A stretch of 64,000 nucleotides of DNA from Adineta vaga (taxonomy: Eukaryota > Rotifera): contig CP075497.1 of assembly GCA_021613535.1 (NCBI GenBank), positions 1,302,001 through 1,366,000 of the forward strand, read 5' to 3'. The position numbers and the translations under genes are program-made. The notes under the pieces are model-generated. The model did no database searches. It saw only the letters and a list, made by a program, of their open reading frames with translations, and had not been told where the DNA came from. This document shows, in pieces, positions 22,600-33,425 of this stretch. The first letter of the stretch is position 1. Each line of letters begins with the position of its first letter.

Positions 22600-24417
22600 A
22601 TGAATTCAAATGAATCAAAGAACTTTTTTTATAAAACAATCTTAGAAAATTCGAAAGTTTTTTTAACGGAAATTCCTTTTAAAGAAAATCGTAGTTTAAG
22701 TCTTAATGAATCAATTCAATCGGAAAATGATCAAATATCAATAAAATCAAATTCAGATAATCTTCATCAAGATTTAATATTCAAAAGAAACGATTGTCAT
22801 CAACGTCTTTCATTATGTTCAAGAAAAAAACTTTCGCTTTTATCATTTCAAGAACAAGTTATTATTATTATCTTCTCTTTATTAATAAATCTTGATTTTT
22901 CTTTTATTAAGAATGATAAGCAACATTCGAAATTTCAAAAATTTATTGATGATTCAAATATAAAAAGATCCAAAAGTATTCGTCAATATCAAATTGAATT
23001 AAAAGATTATCTTTTAAGACGTCTTGAAGCTGATCAATTAAAACAAGAATATAATCAACTTGCACATCAGTTAATCACATTTCTTCTCATCTTTTTTCTT
23101 ATTTATTTATTTTTAGATTATATCTATCTGATCAACAAGTTAAACTCTATCTTCCATATCAAAATATTCTTCAAAAAGCAATTCCTCTATTTCCAGCTGG
23201 TTTGAATATGAAAAAAGGTTTTCTTCTTCTTTTAAATTTTTCTTTTTTAAAGGTTTATTACAAGGTGCTCAAAATGATGCAAAAGGTGTTATGGCAAGAT
23301 ATAATACATTAAATGAAGTTAAAAAATCTTTAGAATCTCGAGATTATCAAGAAGAAGTTTGTGAAATTTTTCTTAAAGAAAAACTTCATTTTTGATTCTA
23401 GAAAAAACAAAATATGAAAGAAAGAAATGTTTTTACAACAACATAGTCTTAAAATTACACAATTAAGTACACGTTATGCACAATTATCTAATGAATTATT
23501 GTTATTGGAAATTCAAGTTCATAATCAAGAACAAAAACTTATTTTTCAAATGGATTTAAATAGAAATCGAGTGAGTACACTAATACTATCGGTCGGTATG
23601 GCCGTCCGGCTGTTTATTCGATAATTCTTCAAAGATACAATCGATTGAGCTGAAACTTTGTTCATATAATTGTCTCATCAATACTTCGATCAAGTTCGAA
23701 GATGAGAATGATCTCTCAAGTAATGGCTGAGTTATCGAGAAAAAAAACTTTTCTCAAAATTATTTAGAACATATGAATCGACTTAGTTTTTAAAGCTGAT
23801 TCCGAATCTAATATTGTTGTTGAGACAAATTGTAGTTTCCTAATGAAAAAAAATGCTTGAAAAAGTTCTCAAAATGCGCAAAAACTGTACTTTAACACCA
23901 AATTACCTAGATACGTCTCAGATGACCTGTAGTTTGGGAATTTCACAAATGCTTGTGTTTTTAGCTAATCAGAAGGACTATCAAAAGGAAAAAACTCAAT
24001 CGCCATACCTATTGATATTGATGATTTATCATAGATTTCTTATAGATTCATGAGGTTGCATATGACCACTATTCCGATAGATTCAAACACAAAGATTCAT
24101 TCTCTCTCATACACTTTTTGCAGTACACATAACTCTCGGATAAAATCCAAAGTTTCCGCATTTATTAAAATACAACAAAGAATATGTAATTCTTTCATTT
24201 AGACACAAACAATAAGTCAATTAGAAGCATGTATTAATTCTCTTTTTGAACGTTATCGTCTTATTCATCAAACGAAACCAACAAGTGATTATACAATGAA
24301 AGAAAAATTAAAATCAATTCAAGTAAAATTCGTTTTATTTATTAAAATTAATTTCTGTTCATTTTTTTGTAGGATTTTATTTTAAATCGAATGGATCTTG
24401 TGAATAGAGTTCATTAA
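22600..24417 (+). CDS. Coiled-coil protein, possibly DUF4200 (CCDC42/CFAP73-like)
   Basis: A 311-aa protein from seven exons: 22600-22857, 22912-23069, 23117-23217, 23253-23356, 23421-23570, 24203-24322, 24373-24417. Total is 312 codons. The exon 5 acceptor is a GAAAG, the weakest border. After a Ser-rich N terminus, almost all the rest is helical: YLLRRLEADQLKQEYNQLAHQ, then KLYLPYQNILQKAIPLFPAG, then long heptads and a C-terminal KLKSIQDFILNRMDLVNRVH. This order resembles DUF4200 axonemal proteins such as CCDC42/CFAP73, but that is judged by pattern only. The fifth intron is about 630 bp, unusually long for this window. Confidence 0.55.
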
Positions 24418-25048
24418 TATTTTGATTTTTTTCGAATAAAGTAAACTCGTCTATTTTTAAAAGAGTTGAATCGATTTTTTAAAGAAAGAAATGATCATGT
24501 TTGAGATAAATCAGAGACTACACCGAGATGGAACAAAAAAATTCTTGTTCCACCGATCTTTGAGACATAAGATTTTTTGGTTGATAGCAAAGCTAATCTT
24601 TTCATCATTCGCAATAAACATTGATATTTTTCACTGAAACAAAGATTTCCAACAAGAAAATGAATAAACTAAAGTTCGACTAATTCCATATTTTGTATAT
24701 TCTATAATTCATATATATTTCAATTCATTTTTCTATAGTTTTGAAAATTTGGGAAGGTTCTATCAACGCACAAAATAAAAAAAATATGGAAATCTGGGAT
24801 CGAATCCGACCTTATAATTGATAAGACAAATTTTGATAACATCAATAGAGAATTAATACACGTTAACGGTCTCACTTCTGATGACCTTTGTCTGTCGATT
24901 TCCACAGCAAATTGTCGTCAGTAGTGTTCTGCGGGATTGCCATTTTCGATCACGATCACGATGACAGAAATAGCTCCAAATCACGCAGAACACTAACATT
25001 ATCCAAATACTAAACGCAATCTACTAATAAAACGTGATAAAAAATTTA
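24418..25048. other. Intergenic stretch with one short inverted-repeat element
   Basis: No coding signal. It contains the 72-bp palindromic element described separately at 24923-24994 and runs into the EFCAB6-like relic. Confidence 0.4.
24923..24994. mobile_element. 72-bp MITE-like inverted-repeat element
   Basis: Left end AGTGTTCTGCGGGATT and right end AATCACGCAGAACACT match as inverted repeats at 15 of 16 positions. The interior includes a small CGATCACGATCACGAT repeat. No clear target-site duplication is seen. Size and structure suggest a tiny non-autonomous DNA element. Confidence 0.5.
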
Positions 25049-25606
25049 TTTATTAACATCAAATAAATTATATGGTGATACAATTCTTATTCATGATAGA
25101 ACACGTCGTATGATTAAAACAAATTGCAATTTATTACGACCAGAATTTATACAAATTGATTCACATAAGACAGGTTTTATTCAATCAGAAGAATTTGATG
25201 ATATTTTAACAGATCTTGATTTATTTAAACAGATTTTCAAAATACAAATGATTCAAGGTAAAGAAATTTGAATTCTTTTATTTAAGACTAACTTGTATTC
25301 AATTTTTAAAACAATTTTATTCGAAATGCATCAGAACGATCAACAATCGATGATGTTTCAATAAAAATTCGACGAAAAGTAATTTTTTATTAATATTTTA
25401 TAAAGTTTAAGAAAATCTTGTTTTATTTTATAGTTATCCCATTCGTATAAACAAGTTCGACGATCATTTAAAGAGATTTCAAACGAACATAAATGTTCAT
25501 TAAATGATGAAGAATTTTATATATTAATATCTCAACTTGATACAAAAATGAATGGATAGCAATTAATCATAATCATTTTCTTCGACAATATATTGAAAAT
25601 ATTTAA
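25049..25606 (+). pseudogene. Decayed partial copy of the EFCAB6-like gene
   Basis: This stretch aligns by eye with 9518-10249 of the EFCAB6-like gene. Shared blocks include TTAACATCAAATAAATTATATGG and GAAGAATTTTATATATTAATATC (shown split across lines as TTAACATCAAATAAATTATA and GAAGAATTTTATATATTAAT). Exon-intron borders are in the same places, so it is a DNA duplication and not a retrocopy. It has lost the segment for the EF loop QEDITNCGSISIKPFKDI, has other internal deletions, and has an in-frame TAG where the parent reads GGAACAATT. It is not expected to make a protein. Confidence 0.85.
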
Positions 25607-25969
25607 ATTTACATTTATCGATTTTTTAATTAAAATAAAAACAATTCTCCTTCTCTAACATTTTCGATTAGATATTGTTTAAATGTATATACTTTCAAAG
25701 TATAATTTACCCTATTGTCATTTATCTCCTAATCGCATCGTTCAAGACATAATTGAGTTTAGATATCACTATTTTTCCATAATGATTTAGAGTCACACTT
25801 TATTAAACGACGAGAATTTAGGATTTAAAAGAGGAAATAAAAATTTTCCATTGTTCAAATCTTTAAATAAGCAATTCATTTCAAAATCAAGCGGCATCTA
25901 GAAAGTTTTATTACTATCAATCAAATTCTCATTTAAAGAATTCAAAAAGAAAAGAGACGAAACATGAAA

Positions 25970-26830
25970 TACCCAGGCCAAAACGTGTCCATCGGATCCG
26001 GTCGATCCGGTGTATTTCCGACAGGAACCTGCTGAAACTTCACCAGAATCCTAACAATCAGAATCCGACGTCGGAATAAATCGGAACCCGTACATAATTG
26101 ATCTATATCCTGTCAGACTCTGTCGGATTCCGATGCAATCCGGTAGTTAGGATTGATTCACCTGGGATGCTTTGTTCATTGTTTCTTCAAACATTTTCAA
26201 TTAAATTAACACAAACTTTGTCGAAGATCAATGAAGAGTTCAAGCAATCGAATGTACATCTATTGATGCAGGTTATCTGATGAAAGTTGACCAATATATT
26301 ATGGCACAGTATAACAATCCCGGTCAATATGAAAAAACAACCCAGATCGACAAACCTGGCATGGGATCCGATTGGATGGATCGACCTGGGTCGTAAATAC
26401 ATAGTATTCTTTTCCAAAACGGTTACTGTACGGATTCAGAACGGACCGTATTACTGTGCCCGATATTACGGTCAGTATCGTTCGACCTGGATTACTGATG
26501 ATGATTCTGAATAGAAGAAATATCCAATAGTAACAAAATATGAGTATAATGGTGCAGATGATTCGATAGCTTTTCAACAACACATCAGGATGGATCCTTT
26601 ACTCGGTATTCAGAATAATTTTGATTATCCAGATTATAGTACTTTTTCATTTAAACATCAGTTGAAATCCAATGCCTAGGTCCAAGAAAACGGCGTCGTG
26701 AACTACCTTAAACGATGGGAAAACGGCGAAATACGGTCAAAACCGAGGCAGTAAATTGCTGTTATCTAACCGTTTGCGGTCGTTTAAGGCGCCGTTTCCG
26801 ACCACCGGAATGATCGTCCTGAGATGTCTT
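25970..26830. repeat. Cluster of GC-richer foldback repeats
   Basis: Base composition rises sharply above the AT-rich flanks. Several nested inverted pairs are visible: AATCCTAAC (26049) with GTTAGGATT (26148) and AATCCGAC with GTCGGATT; CCCAGATCGAC with GATCGACCTGGG around 26340-26390; GACCGTATTAC with GATATTACGGTC near 26445; and CCTTAAACG (26707) with CGTTTAAGG (26783). No transposase is encoded. This looks like accumulated non-autonomous foldback elements. Confidence 0.5.
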
Positions 26831-26839
26831 ATTTGTTCC

Positions 26840-27936
26840 TTCTATGCGTGTTGGTCAAGTTGGTCAAAGAATAGCTACTATTAGTTTTCCAGGTATTGAA
26901 GGTAAGAAATGTTCATAAACTATAGAAGCAGAGTAGAAGGACTGCTGAAATTGTGATCAAGTAGAGATTTTGAAAAAAAAATTCTTTAACAAATGTTTAT
27001 CCGATTGTGGAAAATCTCATGGGTGGTTTTGGAAAACGTAAGTTATTCTTTTGAAATATATAATACAGAATTAATCATAGGTTTCTACCATTGATCAATT
27101 CTGTTAAACGAAGTTTTATAATCATTTTTTGACTTTTTCTTGTTGAATTTTTTGTCAATGTTTCATTTGAAGCTAAGACAAAATTTTGAGAATATCCTTC
27201 TGGATGATTGCGAAATTGTGCGAACGAAATTTCAAGCGATAATAATTGACTATGGTGTCGATTAACTAAAGATTGATAGGTATCAATTGAACTCCTTTCT
27301 ATTATATCAATAATAATTTTTGTCAAAAAGTTTTGAGACAGAATTGGAAATCAGAAAACTAAAAATGAAATCATTTTTTTATGAATTAAATTATTGTCAA
27401 TTCCTTTTGCTTTTCATAAGTTGAATAAAACTCTTCATTCGAAAATGTGAATTCGGTTTTTTTGAATAGGAAGTCGTTCGTTATGGTCGAATTGTTGCAC
27501 CATTTAAATTAGATTATAATCAACAATCATGGTTTGAAAATGTTGACAAAATCTTTACTATTGAAAATCAATGTATTTTAAATGAATCATCTGGAGGACA
27601 TACTCTGTTTTCAAAGAACTTCCATTTGTCTATTGAACTAAACTTAATTTGATGATTTTAGATTCTTTGCCGTGAATGTCAATCAATCAACCCAAACAAA
27701 AGAAAATATAGTATACCAATATAAAGGATTTAATAGAATTACCTCATTGTTCTACATGTTTAAATCAACCAAATACACGAAAATCAACAGTATATAATTT
27801 TGCTTTGACAGTTCATCATCCATCAATAGTGGAATCATATTGTCGGTTAATAAACAATTTACTTCATATATTCGATACTGATCAATTAAAAATATTTGAA
27901 AACTATTTTAATTATTATAAAATCGTTCATAACTGA
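26840..27936 (+). pseudogene. Relic of an unrecognised multi-exon gene
   Basis: Plus-strand pieces read as plausible protein: FVPSMRVGQVGQRIATISFP, NSLTNVYPIVENLMGGFGK (followed by a GTAAGT donor), EVVRYGRIVAPFKLDYNQQS, and a Cys-containing segment LPHCSTCLNQPNTRKSTVYN ending IFENYFNYYK. Frames and stops do not join cleanly and the exons are separated by unrelated sequence. I do not recognise the family. It may be a degenerate gene or one whose splicing I cannot resolve. Confidence 0.4.
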
Positions 27937-28522
27937 TACTATTTTTTAATTTTATGTTTCATTCGATTTCAAAATAAAACTTGCAAAAACAAAACGTGTT
28001 TTTTATCGTTTATTCATAAATTCTCAAGTCCTATATTGTTAGGAGATATCGTTGAATAATAAAAATGGTTCATTTATAAATCAACATCATCTCTATATTC
28101 TGTAGTTGTTAATTATTTAAATAATAATATAATTGTTATTAATTAAAACTGTAATAAATATGGAGTTTTGCTTGATCATGATGATATAACATTTCATATT
28201 ATCATTTTGAAGATGACTTCTAAGTCGTTTTTATCAATTAAATTATAAACGAATAGAATTTCGTCTCTATGTTATTATAGATATTCACTTTTTCAATGGG
28301 TTATGATCGATTTTAATCATATGTATTATTATTCTCATTTGTAACGAAATAATATTATTCTTTATTTAAGACTTGATTTTATATCAAATTGATTTTATTT
28401 AAATAAAGTAGTGTCATCTATTCTTAAAAGATCTGAATTGATTGTTATAACTAACAAAGAAAAATGTAATGATGATGTATCTAAATAAATAAATAAAAGA
28501 TAAAAAATTCGATAAGATAACG
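27937..28522. other. Intergenic stretch
   Basis: AT-rich, with no ORF or repeat that can be supported. It contains the promoter side of the KANSL2-like gene. Confidence 0.4.
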
Positions 28523-29056
28523 ATGGAAAATGTATTAAAAAAAAGTTTAAATAAACGCGAAAAGTCATTTGAAAAAAGTTCTTGTCCGTTATGGTTATTA
28601 AATATTCTTCCAACACCATTTAAAACAATTGAAATAATTAATGAAAATGAAAATGATCAACAGCAACAACAACAACAACAACAACAAATCTTTGATGATT
28701 TAAAACCATATGAATTAATAACAAGAATTCCATTATTAAATAAAACAGAGAATGAATCAATAAATAATTCATTACAATTAATTTATTTATCATCAAATGA
28801 ACAAATCATAAATTTACTTAAAAAATTTCGTGAATATAAACAAATTCATCGAAAGAAATCGTCCGAAAAACGCCAAAATATTTATCAATGTCAAGAAAAT
28901 GTCTGTACAAATAAAGCAATTCCATTAAGTTCATTTTGTAAAAATCATTTTATTGAAAATGATTCGAAACAAATTTTATTTGAAAAATGTTCTTTTTGTC
29001 AACAAATTCAAATTAGATTTGATCAAAAAAATCTTTTCAATTTTTGTTCTCATTAA
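28523..29056 (+). CDS. C3HC3H zinc-finger protein (KANSL2/INO80D-like)
   Basis: Single-exon, 177 aa. A CAA-repeat polyglutamine tract sits at about residues 46-55. The C terminus holds a full C3HC3H pattern: C123, C128, C139, H142, then C156, C159, C175, H177 (YQCQENVCTNKAIPLSSFCK, then KCSFCQQIQI and FNFCSH). This is the putative DNA-binding zinc domain found in KANSL2 (NSL histone-acetyltransferase complex) and INO80D (chromatin remodeller). Those proteins are longer and usually carry two such domains, so this is a short relative. A chromatin role is inferred. The stop is 39 bp upstream of the V-ATPase subunit a ATG. Confidence 0.6.
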   Translation: MENVLKKSLNKREKSFEKSSCPLWLLNILPTPFKTIEIINENENDQQQQQQQQQQIFDDLKPYELITRIPLLNKTENESINNSLQLIYLSSNEQIINLLKKFREYKQIHRKKSSEKRQNIYQCQENVCTNKAIPLSSFCKNHFIENDSKQILFEKCSFCQQIQIRFDQKNLFNFCSH

Positions 29057-29095
29057 ATAAATAAAAGATCTTATTTACCTATTTCAGATTTAACA
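29057..29095 (+). promoter_or_regulatory. 39-bp intercistronic gap with 3' splice-site-like sequence
   Basis: The gap ends TTATTTACCTATTTCAG followed by ATTTAACA and the V-ATPase ATG. A pyrimidine-rich AG 8 nt before the ATG, on the same strand and with almost no spacer, is what a spliced-leader trans-splice acceptor between two operon genes would look like. Confidence 0.5.
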
Positions 29096-32000
29096 ATGTC
29101 ATCATCATCTATATTTCGGAGTGAACAAATGACATTATGTCAATTATTTTTACAACCAGATACAGCTTATGCTTCTGTTGCTGAATTAGGTGAATTAGCA
29201 ATTGTTCAATTCCGTGATGTATAAACTTTCTTCTTCTTTTTCATTTAAATCTTTTCTTTCCTTTTTCTTTTCTAGTTAAATCCAAATGTTAATTCATTTC
29301 AAAGAAAATTCGTTAATGAACTTCGACGTTGTGAAGAAATGGAACGAAAAATTCGTAAGTTTTCGCAGAAGAGATTATGGATCGTTTCCAGCAGTGAAAT
29401 TTCGGTAATAGGGGCAGATCCAGAAAATCAGTGAGCGGGTGGCGGCGGTCGCTGAACAGCTAGATTCGCGCCTTATCGCGCTATTGATGAGATAATAATT
29501 TGCACAAAGTTTGGGTTACCGGAGAGAAGCGGATCTAGCTGTTTGGCGATCTGGCGACCCCTAGCCCCTCGCGAATGATTTTCCACCGATTTTCTCGATC
29601 GAGTTCATCACGGATTTGAATCCGAAGTTATTATAAATAAAAATTTGTCTTTTCTTTAAAGGTTTTCTTGAAACTGAAATTAAAAAAGAAGAAATTCCAA
29701 TTGTCGATACAAAGGAAAATCCTGATGCACCAAAACCACGTGAAATTATTGATCTTGAAGTAACAAATCAAATATTCTTTGAAATTAAAATTCATTTTTT
29801 CTTCAAAGATTATTATTGATAAATTAGATCATGATTTAAAACAAATCAATACAAATGCTGATGCTTTAAGAAAGAATTTTAATGAATTAACTGAATTAAA
29901 ATTCAATTTAGCCATGACACAAGGATTTTTTCAACAAGTATTTGTTTTTAAATTTAAATTATCATAAATATTAAAATTTATTTAGGTCGATTCAACTGGT
30001 CATGGATTATTTGATGGTTTAGATGAAAGTATTAATGATGAAAGTAATCGAATTGTATCAAGTGGAATGAAATTAGGGTAAGAAGATTAAATTGAATTGA
30101 AAAAGAATAAAATTGATTTTTATTTAAAGATTTGTCAGTGGAGTTATAACACGTGATCGAATGAATGCTTTTGAAAGAATGTTATGGAGAGTTTGTCGAG
30201 GAAATGTTTTCTTAAAATCAGCAGAAATTCCACAATTAATTGAAGATCCAACAACAGTTGAGAATTTCTTATTTTTGTTTTCTTTAAATTTCCTTTTCGT
30301 TTTTCTTTTTTATTAGGGTGAAAAACTACATAAAATTGTTTTTGTTGTATTTTTTCAAGGTGAACAATTAAAAACACGTGTACAAAAAATTTGTGAAGGG
30401 TTTGTTAATTAGAATTTGTTTGATATAAAAAAATTTCTTTCTTTATTACAAAAAGATTTCGTGCAAATATTTATCCATGTCCAGAAAATGTCAATGAACG
30501 TCGTGAATTAACAATGGGTTTAATGACACGTTTAGAAGATTTAAATGTTGTTATTAATCAAACAGAAGATCATCGTCAAAGAATTTTAATTGAAACATCA
30601 CGTTTAATTCGTTTATGGAAAATCAAATTACTTAAAATCAAATCAATTTATTTTATTATGAATATGTTTAATAATGATATTGCGAGAAAATGTTTTATTG
30701 CTGAATGTTGGATTCCAAATTTACAATTAGATTCAGTTCGATTAGCTTTAAGAAAAGGATCAGTAAGTTATTTACTTTACTTTTCTTGTTTTAATTTGAA
30801 TCTTTAAAAAAACAAAAAGGAAATTAGTGGAAATGTTCAAGTAACAACAATAATCAATGAAATGGCAACTGAAGAAAAACCACCGACATATCATAAATTA
30901 AATAAATTTACTCAAGGTTTTCAAAATTTAGTTGATGCATATGGTGTTGCTTCATATCGTGAAATAAATCCGATGTCATTTGTTTTAATAACATTTCCAT
31001 TTTTATTTGCTGTTATGTTTGGTGATGCTGGACATGGTCTTATTGTTACTTTATTTGCATTATGGATGGTTTTAAAAGAAAATCAATTGAAAGATAAATG
31101 GAGAAATCAAGAAGTTTGGACTATTTTCTTTGGAGGAAGATATATTATTTTATTAATGGGAATTTTTTCAATTTATACTGGTCTTATGTATAATGATGTC
31201 TTTTCGAAATCAATGAATATCTTTGGTTCAGCATGGAGAGTTAAATTTGAGTAAATTTATCTTGATGATTTATTCTAATTAATCTTTTTTTGTTTCTTTT
31301 AAAGTGATACAATTTTACTTAAAGCAGATTCAGTAACATTAGAAGCTAATCCAACACCTTATGCCGATGCTCCACATTATGTTCAAATGTATAGTGGAAA
31401 TCCTTATGCAATTGGTCTTGATCCAGTAAGTGAATATATTTGAATGAAGAAATTCTTTTCTATTGAAAATTTATTTAAGATTTGGCAAATTTCTGTTAAT
31501 AAAATCACATTTACAAATTCAATAAAAATGAAATTTGCAATTATAATTGGAATTATTCAAATGAGTTTTGGTGTTTTTCTTAGTTTATGGAATCATATGT
31601 AAGTTTATTTTATTTTGAATTTCGATTAATTTTGAAAAAAATAATATTCGGTTCTTTTAGATATTTTAAACATTATAATGCAATTTTCTTAGAATTTTTA
31701 CCTCAAATCATATTTTTAGCATCAATTTTTTTCTATTTGATTATTTTAATATTTTATAAATGGACACATTATCAAGCATCACAAGCAACAGATGCTCCAT
31801 CACTTCTTATTCGTATGTTTGAAAAAAAAACGTATAAGAAATCTTTTAAATTTTATTTTCTTTACCATTAGATTTAATTAATATGATGTTAATGTCATAT
31901 CCTGATAAAGATTCTAAAAATCCTCTAAGTTCATTAACATTTTATAATAATCAACGATTAATTCAAACAGTTTTATTAATTATTGCTGTTCTTTGTATTC

Positions 32001-32808
32001 CATGGTTATTAATTGGAAAACCAATTTATACACTAATTAAAAAGAAGAAAAAAGCTAATGTAAATTTTCTTTTATTTTCTTCTTCTTCTATTTTCTTTTT
32101 TTTCTCTATTCAAAAGTATTCTCAATTAGCTAATGAAACGAACGCAAGTAATGATATTGAATTACATGAACAAAATAAAGGACACCAAGAGGTTATCATC
32201 AAACCAACAAATGTTAAGCTTCGTTAATTATAAATGCTGCTCAAATGCTCTTTGAAAAAAAAAGACGAAAAATTTTGATTTTAAATTTCAAATCTTTTCT
32301 TTAGGTTGATATGAGTGAAGTTTGGGTGGAACAAGGTATTCATACAATTGAATATTTTCTTGGTTGTATTTCACATACAGCTTCATATTTACGTCTTTGG
32401 GCACTTTCATTAGCTCATGCACGTGAGTTTCATTTCTAATCAACTTTATTTTTTTCTCTTTTATTTCTATTCAAATAGAATTATCGGAAGTTTTATGGCA
32501 TATGGTTTTATATATTGGTTTATCAATAGGAGGAGTTGGTATCGGTGGAATTGTGATGTTTGTTGTATTTATGCCATGGTCAACATTAACGATTTTTATT
32601 CTACTTTTAATGGAAGGTCTTTCAGCTTTTCTTCATGCACTTCGTCTTCATTGGTTTGAATTCGTTTTTTTTTATATACATATAAAGATTGATCTGAATG
32701 TATTTTAGGGTGGAATTTCAATCAAAATTTTATAAAGGTGAAGGTTATCCATTTGTTCCATTTTCATTTCAACTAATTCTTGATGAAGAAAATTCAACAG
32801 AAAATTAA
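29096..32808 (+). CDS. V-type proton ATPase subunit a
   Basis: Membrane subunit of the V0 sector that forms the proton half-channels. It spans about 16-17 short-intron exons from [20 protein letters not shown] to [11 protein letters not shown]. Family landmarks in order: [39 protein letters not shown]; a long cytoplasmic N-half; [36 protein letters not shown]; the FGSAW region; [20 protein letters not shown]; and [21 protein letters not shown], which contains the TM7 arginine essential for proton transfer. The intron after exon 2 (29357-29661) is unusually long because it contains a GC-rich foldback element. It works with the other V-ATPase subunits, none of which is in this window, to acidify vesicles. 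Confidence 0.95.
29400..29600. repeat. GC-rich foldback element inside a V-ATPase intron
   Basis: An abrupt GC-rich block within an AT-rich intron. Ends pair as GAAAATCAGTGAGCGGG (29425) with CGCGAATGATTTTC (29570). Inside, GGTCGCTGAACAGCTAGAT pairs with GGATCTAGCTGTTTGGCGA. It encodes nothing and sits between intact splice sites. Confidence 0.55.
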
Positions 32809-33425
32809 AAACTTTTCTTCGTCTTCTTTTCGTTTGATTCGAAAAAAAATGAAATTCTTTAATAAATTTTGATTTAAAAAACAAAACAAAAACGTTGAAA
32901 ATTGTAAAAGATGATGATGTGTGTTCGTTGATGTGTGACATGAAATGGATGTCATTAAACAAGAATAGATCATATCAATATGCGATCCATTAAGCACGTC
33001 GTCTAATGAATGAATATGAGTATCGTTACGGCTGTCACGTCATATATCTATCAAATATTGGTTGACCGATGAAAAAAAAGAAGAAGAAGAAGAAAAAGAA
33101 AGAATATCTTTTCTTTTCTTTTTTTTCGTAACAAATTTCATAGAAAAAATAAGCAGAAAAATCTTGTCTAATACATCTCTTGTGTCATCACTAAAAAGAT
33201 CTTTTCTCTTCTTTTTCTTTCTCATCAAATTTCATTGGTTAAATCAACATTTTCTCTCTTGTTAAATGATCTTTGTTGAATGAAATGTGTTTATTCAAGC
33301 GTTACTTTGCCCGTTCAATGGGTCAAAACTGAGTATAGATCGATATTCTATTCGATCAGTTTACTTTCATTTATATTTGACGACAGTCACATCTTCAATT
33401 ATCTTTTTTTTTAAACATTAAACAA
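32809..33425. other. Intergenic stretch
   Basis: About 620 bp with A/G- and T/C-rich runs near 33070-33130 that create spurious ORFs on both strands. It presumably holds the V-ATPase 3' UTR and the promoter of the Q-rich gene. Confidence 0.4.

Noticed and set aside
33062-33265. Overlapping ORFs on both strands in a GAA/TTC-rich patch
   Set aside because: Purine/pyrimidine microsatellite-like sequence opens frames on both strands; not coding.
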